The notes under the pieces are model-generated. The model was not told the DNA's origin. It saw only the letters and a program-made list of their open reading frames with translations, and ran no database searches. Below are positions 35,268-43,914 of a stretch of 64,000 nucleotides of DNA, one piece after another. The stretch is taken from the NCBI RefSeq assembly GCF_963678635.1, contig NC_087066.1, positions 31,935,301 through 31,999,300 of the forward strand, written 5' to 3'. A program made the translations under genes and the position numbers. Origin of the DNA: Symsagittifera roscoffensis (Eukaryota > Xenacoelomorpha > Acoela > Convolutidae). Positions within the stretch are counted from its first letter, which is position 1, and every line of letters starts with the position of its first letter.

Positions 35268-36170
35268 GAGCATTCCAAATCAAAGGAGCGCTCACGCCAT
35301 GCGAATGTTGGAGATGGTACGGGCAACAGTGCCAGAGCCCAGCAAGGCTCGAGAACGAACTACGAACATAGAAACAAGGAGCGGCCAAGGACAGCCCCGC
35401 AGAGGCCTGGCTGGACGAATCCAGTCCCGCCGGAGGCAGATGCCACCCCGGAGACAAGATTGCCAACCGTGCCACAAGTCAGTTCAGTACCAGATCTGAC
35501 TACAGTCTCACAAGACACAACGATGTATGCCTCGATGTTTGAGCCTCTGAACAGATCTCTTGAAACATTCATCACCAAGCTCTCGAAGTCAACCGAGAGA
35601 GGAGAGAGGTCAAGAAGAACACTGAAAAAGCCGAAGTCATATAAAGACGAGTCGGACGGCTGCATTGATACTTGGATAGAGGTGATGAAGTTACACTTTG
35701 AGGAAGAGAATCTCTCCAAGAAACAAGAGTGCAGCGCGCTGACGAGCAACCTGGAGGGTACTGCATTAAATTGTGTAATGGCGAAAAGAGCCAATGAGAG
35801 AGACAGCGCTCGCAAGATATTCGACATCCTGCTGAATCGTTTCGGCTCTGGAGTACAAGGGCACCAGGCTATGGTGAAGTTCGAGAAGAGGCGTCAGAGA
35901 GATGAAGAATCAATAGATGAATTCTTGGACGACCTCGAATTGCTCAGGAGGAGAAGCAACCCGGATGAGAGAATATCCGAGCGAAACTTGGCGATTGCTT
36001 CGAAGTTCATGGATGGAGTAAGGAGTGAGGAGTTGAAGACGATGTTGGCCACTCACTTCACCCTGTCGCTTGACCAGGTACCCACGCCTGACGACTTGCG
36101 TATGAAATCACGCGAGTATTTACTCATTAAACCAAGGGCGCAAAACCGTTACAGCAATTATGGCAACTAA
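35268..36170 (+). CDS. gag: Gag capsid-like part (element B)
   Basis: Same frame as the upstream part. Residues encoded at about 35690-36060 show the retrotransposon gag capsid pattern: a Trp-containing helix (DTWIEVMKLHF), LEGTALNCV, IFDILLNRFG, then a helix-rich stretch with ESIDEFLDDLELLRRRS and ERNLAIASKFMDGVRSEEL. This is the Ty3-type capsid fold that builds particle shells. It ends at TAA 36168-36170; the frame continues again into the zinc knuckles. Confidence 0.8.
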   Translation, partial: EHSKSKERSRHANVGDGTGNSARAQQGSRTNYEHRNKERPRTAPQRPGWTNPVPPEADATPETRLPTVPQVSSVPDLTTVSQDTTMYASMFEPLNRSLETFITKLSKSTERGERSRRTLKKPKSYKDESDGCIDTWIEVMKLHFEEENLSKKQECSALTSNLEGTALNCVMAKRANERDSARKIFDILLNRFGSGVQGHQAMVKFEKRRQRDEESIDEFLDDLELLRRRSNPDERISERNLAIASKFMDGVRSEELKTMLATHFTLSLDQVPTPDDLRMKSREYLLIKPRAQNRYSNYGN

Positions 36171-36458
36171 TGCGGGACAAACACTGGTGCGAATTCCAGT
36201 TGGTACAAACCTCGCGATGACATGGACAAGAGGAGGTCGTGTGCGAATTGTGGTTCGATGGACCATCACGTTTCCGCGTGTTCTGCATACAAACAGAACA
36301 TGAAGGCCATAGGCTACTTTCTCGAGGACGGCGACGCGACCGACGAGGATCATGAAGAGTACGTCAGAGGGCTCATCATGAAATATGGTCCGAGGTGTTT
36401 CTTCTGTAATTTGGAGGGACACTCAAGTCGGATTGTACTCAATTTTGGGACGCAGTAG
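36171..36458 (+). CDS. gag: Gag nucleocapsid with two CCHC zinc knuckles (element B)
   Basis: In frame with the capsid part. First knuckle CANCGSMDHHVSAC (C-x2-C-x4-H-x4-C) is intact. The second begins CFFCNLEGH, but its last cysteine is only reached in the next frame: one base appears missing at about 36422, after which the other frame gives LKSDC and continues straight into the protease ORF. Nucleocapsid binds the element RNA. The frame-0 end SSRIVLNFGTQ is therefore an artefact of the deletion. Confidence 0.75.
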   Translation, partial: CGTNTGANSSWYKPRDDMDKRRSCANCGSMDHHVSACSAYKQNMKAIGYFLEDGDATDEDHEEYVRGLIMKYGPRCFFCNLEGHSSRIVLNFGTQ

Positions 36459-37936
36459 CGGACGCGAAACATCCCCGCCACGAAGAGGCGCTTTCGGGTG
36501 TCAAGGCCAGTCGAGCACGTCTGATGAACGAGGCTGAATCTCGGCGAAAGGAGACGACACCGAGCACCCTCACGACCAAGAAGGTTAAGACATGGCCTGA
36601 CAAGGTGGTAGCCTCGAACCTCGAAGCAGAGTCGTCTAGCCCACTCAAGGTGGATTACGGCCTGGCGGCAAGGACAGCGCTGCAGAATGTCAAACAGGAC
36701 CTAGCCACGAAAGAAGTGGAGCAATGGGTAAGGTCGGAGCTGGAGGGCACAGATCTTCGGGAAAATCTTAATGTCCTGGGTAAGACGGCAAAAGCAGAAG
36801 ACAAAGAGGAGCCCAAGAAACGGGGACTAAAACTGAACGTTATATCTGGTAAGACTTTCGGCATGACGAAGGCGGGGACCAAAATAATGTCCATCATCTC
36901 AGTCGCAGGGCACCAGGTGGTCAAGAACTTGAGTGAACCATCCGAGATTACACTAGTCCACCTGGACATCTATGCCGACTACCTGAAGGAGAAGGATCCC
37001 AAACTGGACTCCAGGGCAGTGCGAGTGCTGCTCACAACGGGAGGTCCGAGGCTGATGAAAGTGGACGGACATTATATCGATGTCCATGGCCCTTACCCGA
37101 TCCTGATGAATGTAGATGGCATCAATATCTACACGAAAGCTCTCATAACTGATGCGAACGATCAGGTTGGCCGGATATACATTAGTAAAGAGGAGCTGAA
37201 GGTCAGACGAATCGGACACAACGCGATGCTCGAACAAGATGCGGTGCATATTGGTTGCGAGGCCGATCTGGCCGCACACGTTCTGGACGTGCAAGGCAGA
37301 CAACTTTCAGTAAAGGGACTGCTAGACACGGGAGCAGTGGTTAGTGTCATGCCAGTCAAAACTTGGACGGACATGGGTTTCGAAAGGTCGGATCTCATAC
37401 CGACAAACATCAGGTTGGCAGCTGCCAATCAGGGAGCGATCTATGTCGCCGGACGAACCCCGATCATTTCACTGCAGCTCGAAGGAAGACATCTTTGGAT
37501 GAGCTTCCTAGTAGCAGAGAATTTGGACGAATCCGACCAGTTCATCTTAGGAAGGGATTTCGTTCGCAACTTTGACGTCACGATCGATCTCAATGACGGA
37601 TTGATTAGGATCAAGGATCCTGAGAGAAAGTATGAAAAAAGACCTCTTAATAAGATCTTAATTAATCAGGCCAAGGTGCCGATTTTTCTGGATCGAAAAG
37701 TTAGATTAAAACCGAACCAAGCCGTAGTAGCGACGTTTAGGATGAGGAACTTGAGTGAACTCAGCAATGACAGACAGGTGTGTCTGGTACCAAATCCAAA
37801 CAGTAAAAGCTCGGCTATTTTAGGAAGAAGCTTCTCACTCACTCAGAGCGGACTGTGTGTGAGTGTGTTATTGAACACAGAAGCAACAACAGTGACAATA
37901 CAGCGGGGAAGAAACTTGGCTACGCTTTGCCTCTGA
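36422..37936 (+). CDS. pol: Aspartic protease region of Pol (element B)
   Basis: Open from the zinc-knuckle frameshift to 37936 (the longest ATG frame starts at 36524). A 270-residue linker is followed by LLDTGAVVSVMP (37319-37354), the DTGA active site of a retroviral-type aspartic protease, then about 80 residues later FILGRDFVRNFDVTID, the conserved (I/L)LGRD flap/C-terminal block. It cleaves Gag-Pol in the particle. Another -1/+2 frame change is needed near 37930 to enter the RT frame; element A lacks this region, so it cannot be told whether that is programmed or a mutation. Confidence 0.85.
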   Translation, partial: LKSDCTQFWDAVADAKHPRHEEALSGVKASRARLMNEAESRRKETTPSTLTTKKVKTWPDKVVASNLEAESSSPLKVDYGLAARTALQNVKQDLATKEVEQWVRSELEGTDLRENLNVLGKTAKAEDKEEPKKRGLKLNVISGKTFGMTKAGTKIMSIISVAGHQVVKNLSEPSEITLVHLDIYADYLKEKDPKLDSRAVRVLLTTGGPRLMKVDGHYIDVHGPYPILMNVDGINIYTKALITDANDQVGRIYISKEELKVRRIGHNAMLEQDAVHIGCEADLAAHVLDVQGRQLSVKGLLDTGAVVSVMPVKTWTDMGFERSDLIPTNIRLAAANQGAIYVAGRTPIISLQLEGRHLWMSFLVAENLDESDQFILGRDFVRNFDVTIDLNDGLIRIKDPERKYEKRPLNKILINQAKVPIFLDRKVRLKPNQAVVATFRMRNLSELSNDRQVCLVPNPNSKSSAILGRSFSLTQSGLCVSVLLNTEATTVTIQRGRNLATLCL

Positions 37937-40900
37937 ACACAGACTTTCTGAGTGTGGAGAACTTGAAAAAGTTTGATGTAACTAAATGTCCATTGCATGC
38001 GAACCAAGAATGTATAATGAAAAGAGTGAATGAATTGAAATCTTCTAGGAAATTGTTTTCAATGAAGTCGGAAACAGATGATGGGCTGTCTAGTTGTTCC
38101 AACTTCCCTGAGAGACCGACGGAGGCAGAGTTAGCAGTGAATAAACCTGTCCTACCTGAGATAGAACATCTGAAGGGTAAAATATCAGACAAGGAACTAG
38201 ATTCGCTCAGGGCGGTGCTAAATTGGAACGCAGACGTTTTTTCGAAACATAAGGCTGACATAGGTTGTTGCAATTTTGTAGAGCACGAGATTGAAATAGA
38301 AGAGGGCTCGGTACCTCATAGGGAAGGGGCGAGAAGAATGACCCCAAACAAATCAGAAGCGTGTAGGAAGGAAATTGAGATGTTAATGGAGTACGACATG
38401 ATCGAGCCGTCGAAGTCTCCATGGGCTTGTGGTGTGGTTATGGCGAAAAAGAAAGGGGGACAACTCAGATTTTGTTGTGATTTCCGTTATCTGAACGCAG
38501 TGACTATAAAGGACGCATACCCGATTCCCCGCATCGATGAGAGCCTGTCCAAGCTGGGAGACGCGAAGTTTTTCACGACGTTGGATCTGGGCTCTGCATT
38601 CTGGCAAGTGCCACTTAGAAGGCAAGATCGAGAGAAGACAGGCTTCGCGTGTGAGCTGGGACTGTTCCAGTGGAAGAGGATGCCATTCGGATTGTGCAAC
38701 GCGACGGCCACATTCCAGCGACTAATGGCCCAGGCACTCACGAGCGTCACTAAGAAATACGGGAATCTCATCATGTGTTATGTCGATGATGTCGTGATTG
38801 CAACACCAACCTTAAAAGACCACATAGAGAGGTTGGAGGAGGTGTTTTCTTGCATGAAGCAGGCGGGTCTGATATGCAAACCCTCTAAGTGTGAAATCCT
38901 CAGGGATTCCATAAAGTATCTGGGCCGCCTGGTTGACAAACATGGAGTGAGACCAGATCCTGAAGCGGTTGAAGCGGTGCTGACCTGGAAGGCACCTGAA
39001 ACAGATACACAGCTGATGAGTTTTCTGGGATTCGCAAATTATTATAGAGAGTTCATCAAGGGGTATGCTGACAAAATATACCCCATGCAGCGGTTAATGA
39101 GAAACAAGGGCAAAAAGTTCCCTTGGACTGATGAAGCACAAGTTTCATTTGAGAACATCAAGCGTGAACTTTGCGAGGCACCCGTCCTCGGCATGCCAAC
39201 AGAGAAAGGGATGATCGTACTGGACACGGATGCATCAGTGGTTGCGATATCGGGCATACTTCACCAAGAGCAGGAGTGGAACGGGAGAACGGTTCTTCGT
39301 CCGATAGCTTACGGAAGTAAAGTCCTGAGTGATACTGAGATGAAGTACGGCGCACCAAAAGCGGAGATGTTTGCTGTGATCACGTTCGTGGAAAAATACA
39401 GGGCCTACCTGGGGAGTGCTCCCTTCAAGTTACGTGTGGATAACCGTGCCCTTGCCTGGCTGAAAACCTATTCGATGGACCAAAGCTATATTGGTCGTTG
39501 GATCGTGCGCCTGGATGGATACCACATGATCATAGAGCACCGTACCCGTGACAAGCACCAGAACGCAGATAGCCTCAGTAAAAAGACAGAATTTTATGAG
39601 CGCCTCGAGGAGAAGCAGGCTAACCAATCAGAGATCAAAGACGGGTTTTCCTTTCTGGACAAAGAAACCTACGACAAGCTGCCACTTACTAGGTGGTTAG
39701 ACAAGTCAGGACATCCTATACCTGGACACCCTGACCTTCCAGTGGAGACGGCCGCGGAGATAAAGCTTTTAGCCAGAGGCGAGCCCGTTCCGTTGGATCT
39801 GCTAGTCCGATCCAACTTGGTACAGCAAGAACTAACCAGGCTGGGTATAAACAGTGTGGCTCTATTGAACAGGACGGTGAACGTGGCGCCGGAGGTCATG
39901 GGAAAACTCCGTGACTTGTTGGACAGGGAAGTGGATAGGCATGATCGTGAATGGATGGAGACCATGCAGCGGTTGACTGTCACCGAGAGAACAGAGAAGA
40001 GGCCAGTGTCCATCCGCAGCCGAGGCGTTGAACGGGACTGCAGGTCGATTGTCAACCAGCTGGTGAGCTCGATGCCGAAGGAAGTCTTGTTGAGAACTTC
40101 GTTCACTGAATATGGAACACTGAAGCAGAACCAAACTACTGAGGAAGTCAGGATCAGGTCGAAATCTAACTTCACGAGGAGAGTGCACTTCACGGATGCA
40201 AAAGAGGAATACGAGCCGAGCCCAGACTGTTCGTCCGTGGACGAGACAATGTCCGGGGAGTCTGATACCTTCGAGCCAGTCAAGGACGACTCGTCTGAGG
40301 AGTCGGACACCTTTGAGCCCGTGCAGGACGACTTGTCCGGGGAGAGGTTGACTAGACCACCTAGGGGCAAAATTTTGTCCGGGGAGTCGAGAAACATCTC
40401 AAACAACTTGGAATATGATGTTGGAGAATCAGTCGACTCAAGTGTTGACTCGGGACCCCAGTCCTGGGACAACACGTCTGAAACAACTTCCAATTCCGAT
40501 ATGTCAGAAATCGCAATCCACTCCTTATTGGTAGACTGGAAGCAGCGTGGGCTGGACCGGGAAACTCATCAGGATCCAGACAGGGACAGATACACCTCAG
40601 ATGAAGAGGGCACTGTGGTAGATAATGCCGCGGACGAGCTCGAGCTGATAGCAGTTTCGAAACGCCCAACCAGATTGCTGCCACATGGTACGGTCGTCCG
40701 TACCAATCTGGAACCATCTGTGCAGGAAGCGACGCCTTTGAAAAAGATATGGTGTGTCAAGTTGATGGACGATGCTCATGCTCCGGAAATAATGAGTGGG
40801 CAAATGAACGTGGTGAAGACGTATTTGAAAGCCAGGTACAGGCTGTCGGATCTCCTAAGGGCTCAACGAAATGACAGAATGACGAGCAGTCTGAAGAGAT

Positions 40901-41175
40901 GGATCGAGAATGGAGCACCAGACAAGGGAGATTTGGAAGAAGACAGCTACAACATCCTGAAGCAATTCTACCTGAAGCAAAACGACTTGTTGTACCTGAA
41001 CAAGGACGGAATCGTAGCCTGTAAACGCAAGGGGGAGGACAAGGTCCTTTATAAATACAATTCAATAGTGTTACCACAGTTGTACCAGACCGAATTGCTC
41101 TTTCGTTCACATGATCAGATGGGTCATCAAGGCGTGGACAAAGTATACAACAGGATACAGAAACGATTCGAATGA
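37855..41175 (+). CDS. pol: Pol: reverse transcriptase, RNase H, linker, integrase zinc domain (element B)
   Basis: 1106 codons. RT (about residues 120-350) has AYPIPRIDESL, TLDLGSAFWQVPL (catalytic D), FQWKRMPFGLCNA and CYVDDVVIA (YVDD at residue 309, nucleotides 38779-38790). RNase H starts at VLDTDASVVA (about residue 456) and ends near HQNADSLSKK. A roughly 400-residue acidic linker with SGESDTFEPV-type repeats follows. The end is the integrase zinc domain (SHDQMGHQG). TGA at 41173-41175 replaces the Trp codon present in element A, so the stop is a B-specific nonsense mutation and Pol originally continued. Confidence 0.95.
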   Translation: MCECVIEHRSNNSDNTAGKKLGYALPLNTDFLSVENLKKFDVTKCPLHANQECIMKRVNELKSSRKLFSMKSETDDGLSSCSNFPERPTEAELAVNKPVLPEIEHLKGKISDKELDSLRAVLNWNADVFSKHKADIGCCNFVEHEIEIEEGSVPHREGARRMTPNKSEACRKEIEMLMEYDMIEPSKSPWACGVVMAKKKGGQLRFCCDFRYLNAVTIKDAYPIPRIDESLSKLGDAKFFTTLDLGSAFWQVPLRRQDREKTGFACELGLFQWKRMPFGLCNATATFQRLMAQALTSVTKKYGNLIMCYVDDVVIATPTLKDHIERLEEVFSCMKQAGLICKPSKCEILRDSIKYLGRLVDKHGVRPDPEAVEAVLTWKAPETDTQLMSFLGFANYYREFIKGYADKIYPMQRLMRNKGKKFPWTDEAQVSFENIKRELCEAPVLGMPTEKGMIVLDTDASVVAISGILHQEQEWNGRTVLRPIAYGSKVLSDTEMKYGAPKAEMFAVITFVEKYRAYLGSAPFKLRVDNRALAWLKTYSMDQSYIGRWIVRLDGYHMIIEHRTRDKHQNADSLSKKTEFYERLEEKQANQSEIKDGFSFLDKETYDKLPLTRWLDKSGHPIPGHPDLPVETAAEIKLLARGEPVPLDLLVRSNLVQQELTRLGINSVALLNRTVNVAPEVMGKLRDLLDREVDRHDREWMETMQRLTVTERTEKRPVSIRSRGVERDCRSIVNQLVSSMPKEVLLRTSFTEYGTLKQNQTTEEVRIRSKSNFTRRVHFTDAKEEYEPSPDCSSVDETMSGESDTFEPVKDDSSEESDTFEPVQDDLSGERLTRPPRGKILSGESRNISNNLEYDVGESVDSSVDSGPQSWDNTSETTSNSDMSEIAIHSLLVDWKQRGLDRETHQDPDRDRYTSDEEGTVVDNAADELELIAVSKRPTRLLPHGTVVRTNLEPSVQEATPLKKIWCVKLMDDAHAPEIMSGQMNVVKTYLKARYRLSDLLRAQRNDRMTSSLKRWIENGAPDKGDLEEDSYNILKQFYLKQNDLLYLNKDGIVACKRKGEDKVLYKYNSIVLPQLYQTELLFRSHDQMGHQGVDKVYNRIQKRFE

Positions 41176-42075
41176 CCGGGATTGAAGAAGGCTTGTGAGA
41201 AATGGATAGCCGCATGCCTGTCTTGTCAACAGGCAAAGGATCCCAGGAAACTAAGGTTCCCCCTACAGTCAATAGAGTCGTCAGGTTTCAACGAAGTGGT
41301 GCAAATTGATCATCAGAAAATCTGCATGACAGCAACGGGCTATAATCAGGTGCTGGTAATGATCGACCATTTTACGAAGTATGCGGAGGCAGCACCCTGC
41401 ATGACAGCATCGGCGGAAGAAACATGCGATCATTTGATAAATGTATGGATAGCGAGGCATGGCTGCCCCATCACGTTCCAATCGGACAATGGCAAAGCAT
41501 TCGTGGGCGATCTCACGAAGGAGTTGATGAAGAGGTCGCAGGTAGCGCAGGCCCACTCGACCACTTATCACCCGCAAACGAATGGCCTAGTCGAGAGGCA
41601 AAATCGCACACTGGTATCCATGCTGAGAGTCTATTGCTCGCGTTACATGGATGACTGGGACAAGCACTTGCCGCAAGTGATGGGTGCTTACAACAGCACG
41701 GAGCATTCCACCACGGGAATAAGTCCGCACATGATGTTAACGGGTCATGAAAAAGCGCTCCCGTTGACGTTTTTCTACCCTGAATATGAGGGGAAGAGGA
41801 CAGCACCGCAAACGTACGTGCGGGATGTTATTAGAAGACAACAGGACCTCAATGACTTATGCAGGAGGAATACGCAACAGGCGCAAATTAGACAAAAAAG
41901 GAGGTTTGATAAAAGGACAGCTGATGCGAAAACCTACTCGGTTGGCGACTACGTCTGGGTGTTCCAGGAAGTGGTTCCACCAAAAGGAACCAAGAAATTA
42001 TTAAAGAAATGGCGTGGTCCTTTTCAGATAACAGAGGTGCACCAAGGAGGTCGTTTTTATCGGCTGAGCACTTGA
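41176..42075 (+). CDS. pol: Pol: integrase catalytic core (element B)
   Basis: Continues in frame after the TGA (longest ATG frame 41182-42075). CLSCQQAKD completes the HHCC zinc finger. The catalytic triad is visible: D in VQIDHQKI, D in FQSDNGKAF and E in GLVERQNRTL, with usual spacing. A C-terminal segment with VGDYVWVFQE and WRGPFQITEV is the normal Ty3/gypsy GPxF-type module; no chromodomain is seen. TGA at 42073-42075 (LST-stop) is GGA in element A, so the frame originally ran on into the macro-domain part. Confidence 0.93.
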   Translation, partial: PGLKKACEKWIAACLSCQQAKDPRKLRFPLQSIESSGFNEVVQIDHQKICMTATGYNQVLVMIDHFTKYAEAAPCMTASAEETCDHLINVWIARHGCPITFQSDNGKAFVGDLTKELMKRSQVAQAHSTTYHPQTNGLVERQNRTLVSMLRVYCSRYMDDWDKHLPQVMGAYNSTEHSTTGISPHMMLTGHEKALPLTFFYPEYEGKRTAPQTYVRDVIRRQQDLNDLCRRNTQQAQIRQKRRFDKRTADAKTYSVGDYVWVFQEVVPPKGTKKLLKKWRGPFQITEVHQGGRFYRLST

Positions 42076-43446
42076 AGAGCGGCTCATTACGAGAATATCA
42101 AACCCCACAATGCCTCGTCAGAGGATTGGTGCATCCCAGCGGACATACAAGAGGGAGACTATTTGATAGTGGATCCTGCTTGTGAAGTGAATGAAAGGGG
42201 TACTCGCGACAAGAACGACGGGAATGAGGTGGTGGACGATTGCGATCTACCACTGGATCTCGAGTTGACCGAGCGAGTAGAGGTGGGCGATGAAACTCTA
42301 CCTTATGCCGAAGAAGACTGGGACTGCCCGGAACAAACCGAAATTGACAAAGGAATACAGCCTGACTTTCCTCTCACTATGGAAACACGCCAAAGCAAGA
42401 GAGGAAAAAACCAGAAGAAATACAATCCGTACGGCGAGGACTTCGTTGTAGACAGGATAGTAGTAAGTGATGTCATGGACTCGCTGGTGGGACTGGACGA
42501 AGTGGCGATGCTAGAAGAAATCGACCTTGTGAACAATATGGATCAAGATTGGATCGACGATCGATCAGAACCGGAAGTGGAGTTCGAACCAGAAGCGGAA
42601 CAGACTCATGAGCAAGAACTAACAAACTTGCGCGTGCTCGAATGGCTCCATGATCTGCCGACAGATCCAAAAGAGACGATCCTGACGATTCAGGACGTCG
42701 ATAGAGACGGCGTCAAATACATCAGTCATGACAATACCGAGTCCAACTGGGTCGCCCCAGATGGTCCTCTACGTGTTCCACAATCCAACCTCGATCTGCT
42801 AGACTTTGGGCGATCGACGGGGACGTCGATGGATATTTTTGTCCGGGGAGTGGGGGTAGGACTCACCCACACCGAAAATCTGATAATAAAAAAATTGAAA
42901 TCGGCAAGAGAAACCGGAGAACTAGAGACAGAGGGCGAGAATGCTAAAAAATCGCCTTTTGGACGAATCTTTGAATCGTATTTTGATCTACCGAACCATT
43001 ATTCGAACAATATCGTCATAACGAACAGCGATTTCATACTCACGGAATGCACGTGCGCCATAGCGATAACCGCGGACGTAAGCTTCAAAACAGCACTAGC
43101 GGATGACTTCAAGAGAAAGTATAAAAATATCGAATTTTTGTGGAAGCAGAGGCCTGGTGTGGGAGGGATGATAGCGCTGCCCCCTGTCGCATCACAGATA
43201 CCAGGGAAATATTTGTGTTTTTTGGTTACGAAAGCTACTGGTAGGCAACACGTGAATCCGGAGAGCTTGGTATTGGCCTTGACTCGACTTAGGGATTTCC
43301 TGGTTGAGAGAGGTGTGACCTCTCTCTCGTTGCCAGTATACGATCCTAATACGGGAAAGCTACATCCGAGAGAGTTGTACGCACTTGTACATGTGATATT
43401 TTCAGAGACTGACATAGAAGTTTACTTACATAAAAAATACTATTGA
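42076..43446 (+). CDS. Pol C-terminal extension ending in a macro domain (element B)
   Basis: Same frame as integrase; longest ATG frame 42163-43446. The first 270 residues are acidic and unrecognised. The last ~150 (about 42990-43443) resemble macro domains of the OARD1/TARG1 type, which remove ADP-ribose from proteins: a strand-helix start (TECTCAIAITADVSFKTALA), DDFKRKYKNIEFLWKQ, a KYLCFLVTKAT block, a helix with LVLALTRLRDFL, GVTSLSLPVYDP and the terminal strand FSETDIEVYL. The usual glycine-rich GCGL loop is replaced by PNTGKL. Element A has lost this region by a 1-kb deletion. Recognition is from remembered family pattern; a profile search should decide. Confidence 0.65.
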   Translation, partial: RAAHYENIKPHNASSEDWCIPADIQEGDYLIVDPACEVNERGTRDKNDGNEVVDDCDLPLDLELTERVEVGDETLPYAEEDWDCPEQTEIDKGIQPDFPLTMETRQSKRGKNQKKYNPYGEDFVVDRIVVSDVMDSLVGLDEVAMLEEIDLVNNMDQDWIDDRSEPEVEFEPEAEQTHEQELTNLRVLEWLHDLPTDPKETILTIQDVDRDGVKYISHDNTESNWVAPDGPLRVPQSNLDLLDFGRSTGTSMDIFVRGVGVGLTHTENLIIKKLKSARETGELETEGENAKKSPFGRIFESYFDLPNHYSNNIVITNSDFILTECTCAIAITADVSFKTALADDFKRKYKNIEFLWKQRPGVGGMIALPPVASQIPGKYLCFLVTKATGRQHVNPESLVLALTRLRDFLVERGVTSLSLPVYDPNTGKLHPRELYALVHVIFSETDIEVYLHKKYY

Positions 43447-43914
43447 GCATATGCTAAGAGTTGCGCTCGGCGGTAAGTGGTTTTTATTAAGTTAACTTGA
43501 CAGAGATTAGGATTAAGTTTAGATTAGGATTAAATTTTTATTAGGGATTAGGTTTTTATATGATAGTATAGGTGGGTGATGTTTATGTGTCTTGTTATGC
43601 TATTATTATGATATGTTTTTTGTTTTATGTCATAAAGGACCTGGAGTACTCCAGGTCATCAAGGTGACAGCGCACATTCGTGCTACTCTGACAAAGGTAA
43701 AGGTGGACGATCCACCTTGGTGCTAAATTTTTAAATCAGAATTGAAAAAAGAATTTCAATGGAGAGTTTTAAAGAATTGATTGATGTTGTATCCAAAAAT
43801 GATGGTTCTAGGTCGCGACTTGTTTTTTAGATCTTGATTGATCGAAGATTGTTTATTGAATTCATTGAATCAAACGAAGAAACTACACGACGACAAGAAT
43901 CAACACGATAAGAA
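43447..43914 (+). promoter_or_regulatory. Spacer before the giant ORF, with candidate splice acceptor
   Basis: About 470 bp without coding sequence. GTCGCGACTTGTTTTTTAG (ending 43830) is a pyrimidine-rich stretch ending in AG, 85 nt before the ORF start, and is conserved in element A. It could be the acceptor for a spliced subgenomic RNA expressing the downstream ORF. GGTGGACGATCCACC at about 43704 is a small hairpin not kept in A. Confidence 0.4.

Noticed and set aside
39669-40493. 274-codon minus-strand ORF (also 40757-41272 and 45606-45911)
   Set aside because: Antisense to the acidic linker and integrase of Pol; the same shadow appears in A. Serine-rich composition is the mirror of the acidic coding strand.
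41900-42160. Chromodomain at the integrase C-terminus
   Set aside because: Only a GPF-type module is present; no aromatic cage pattern typical of chromodomains follows.
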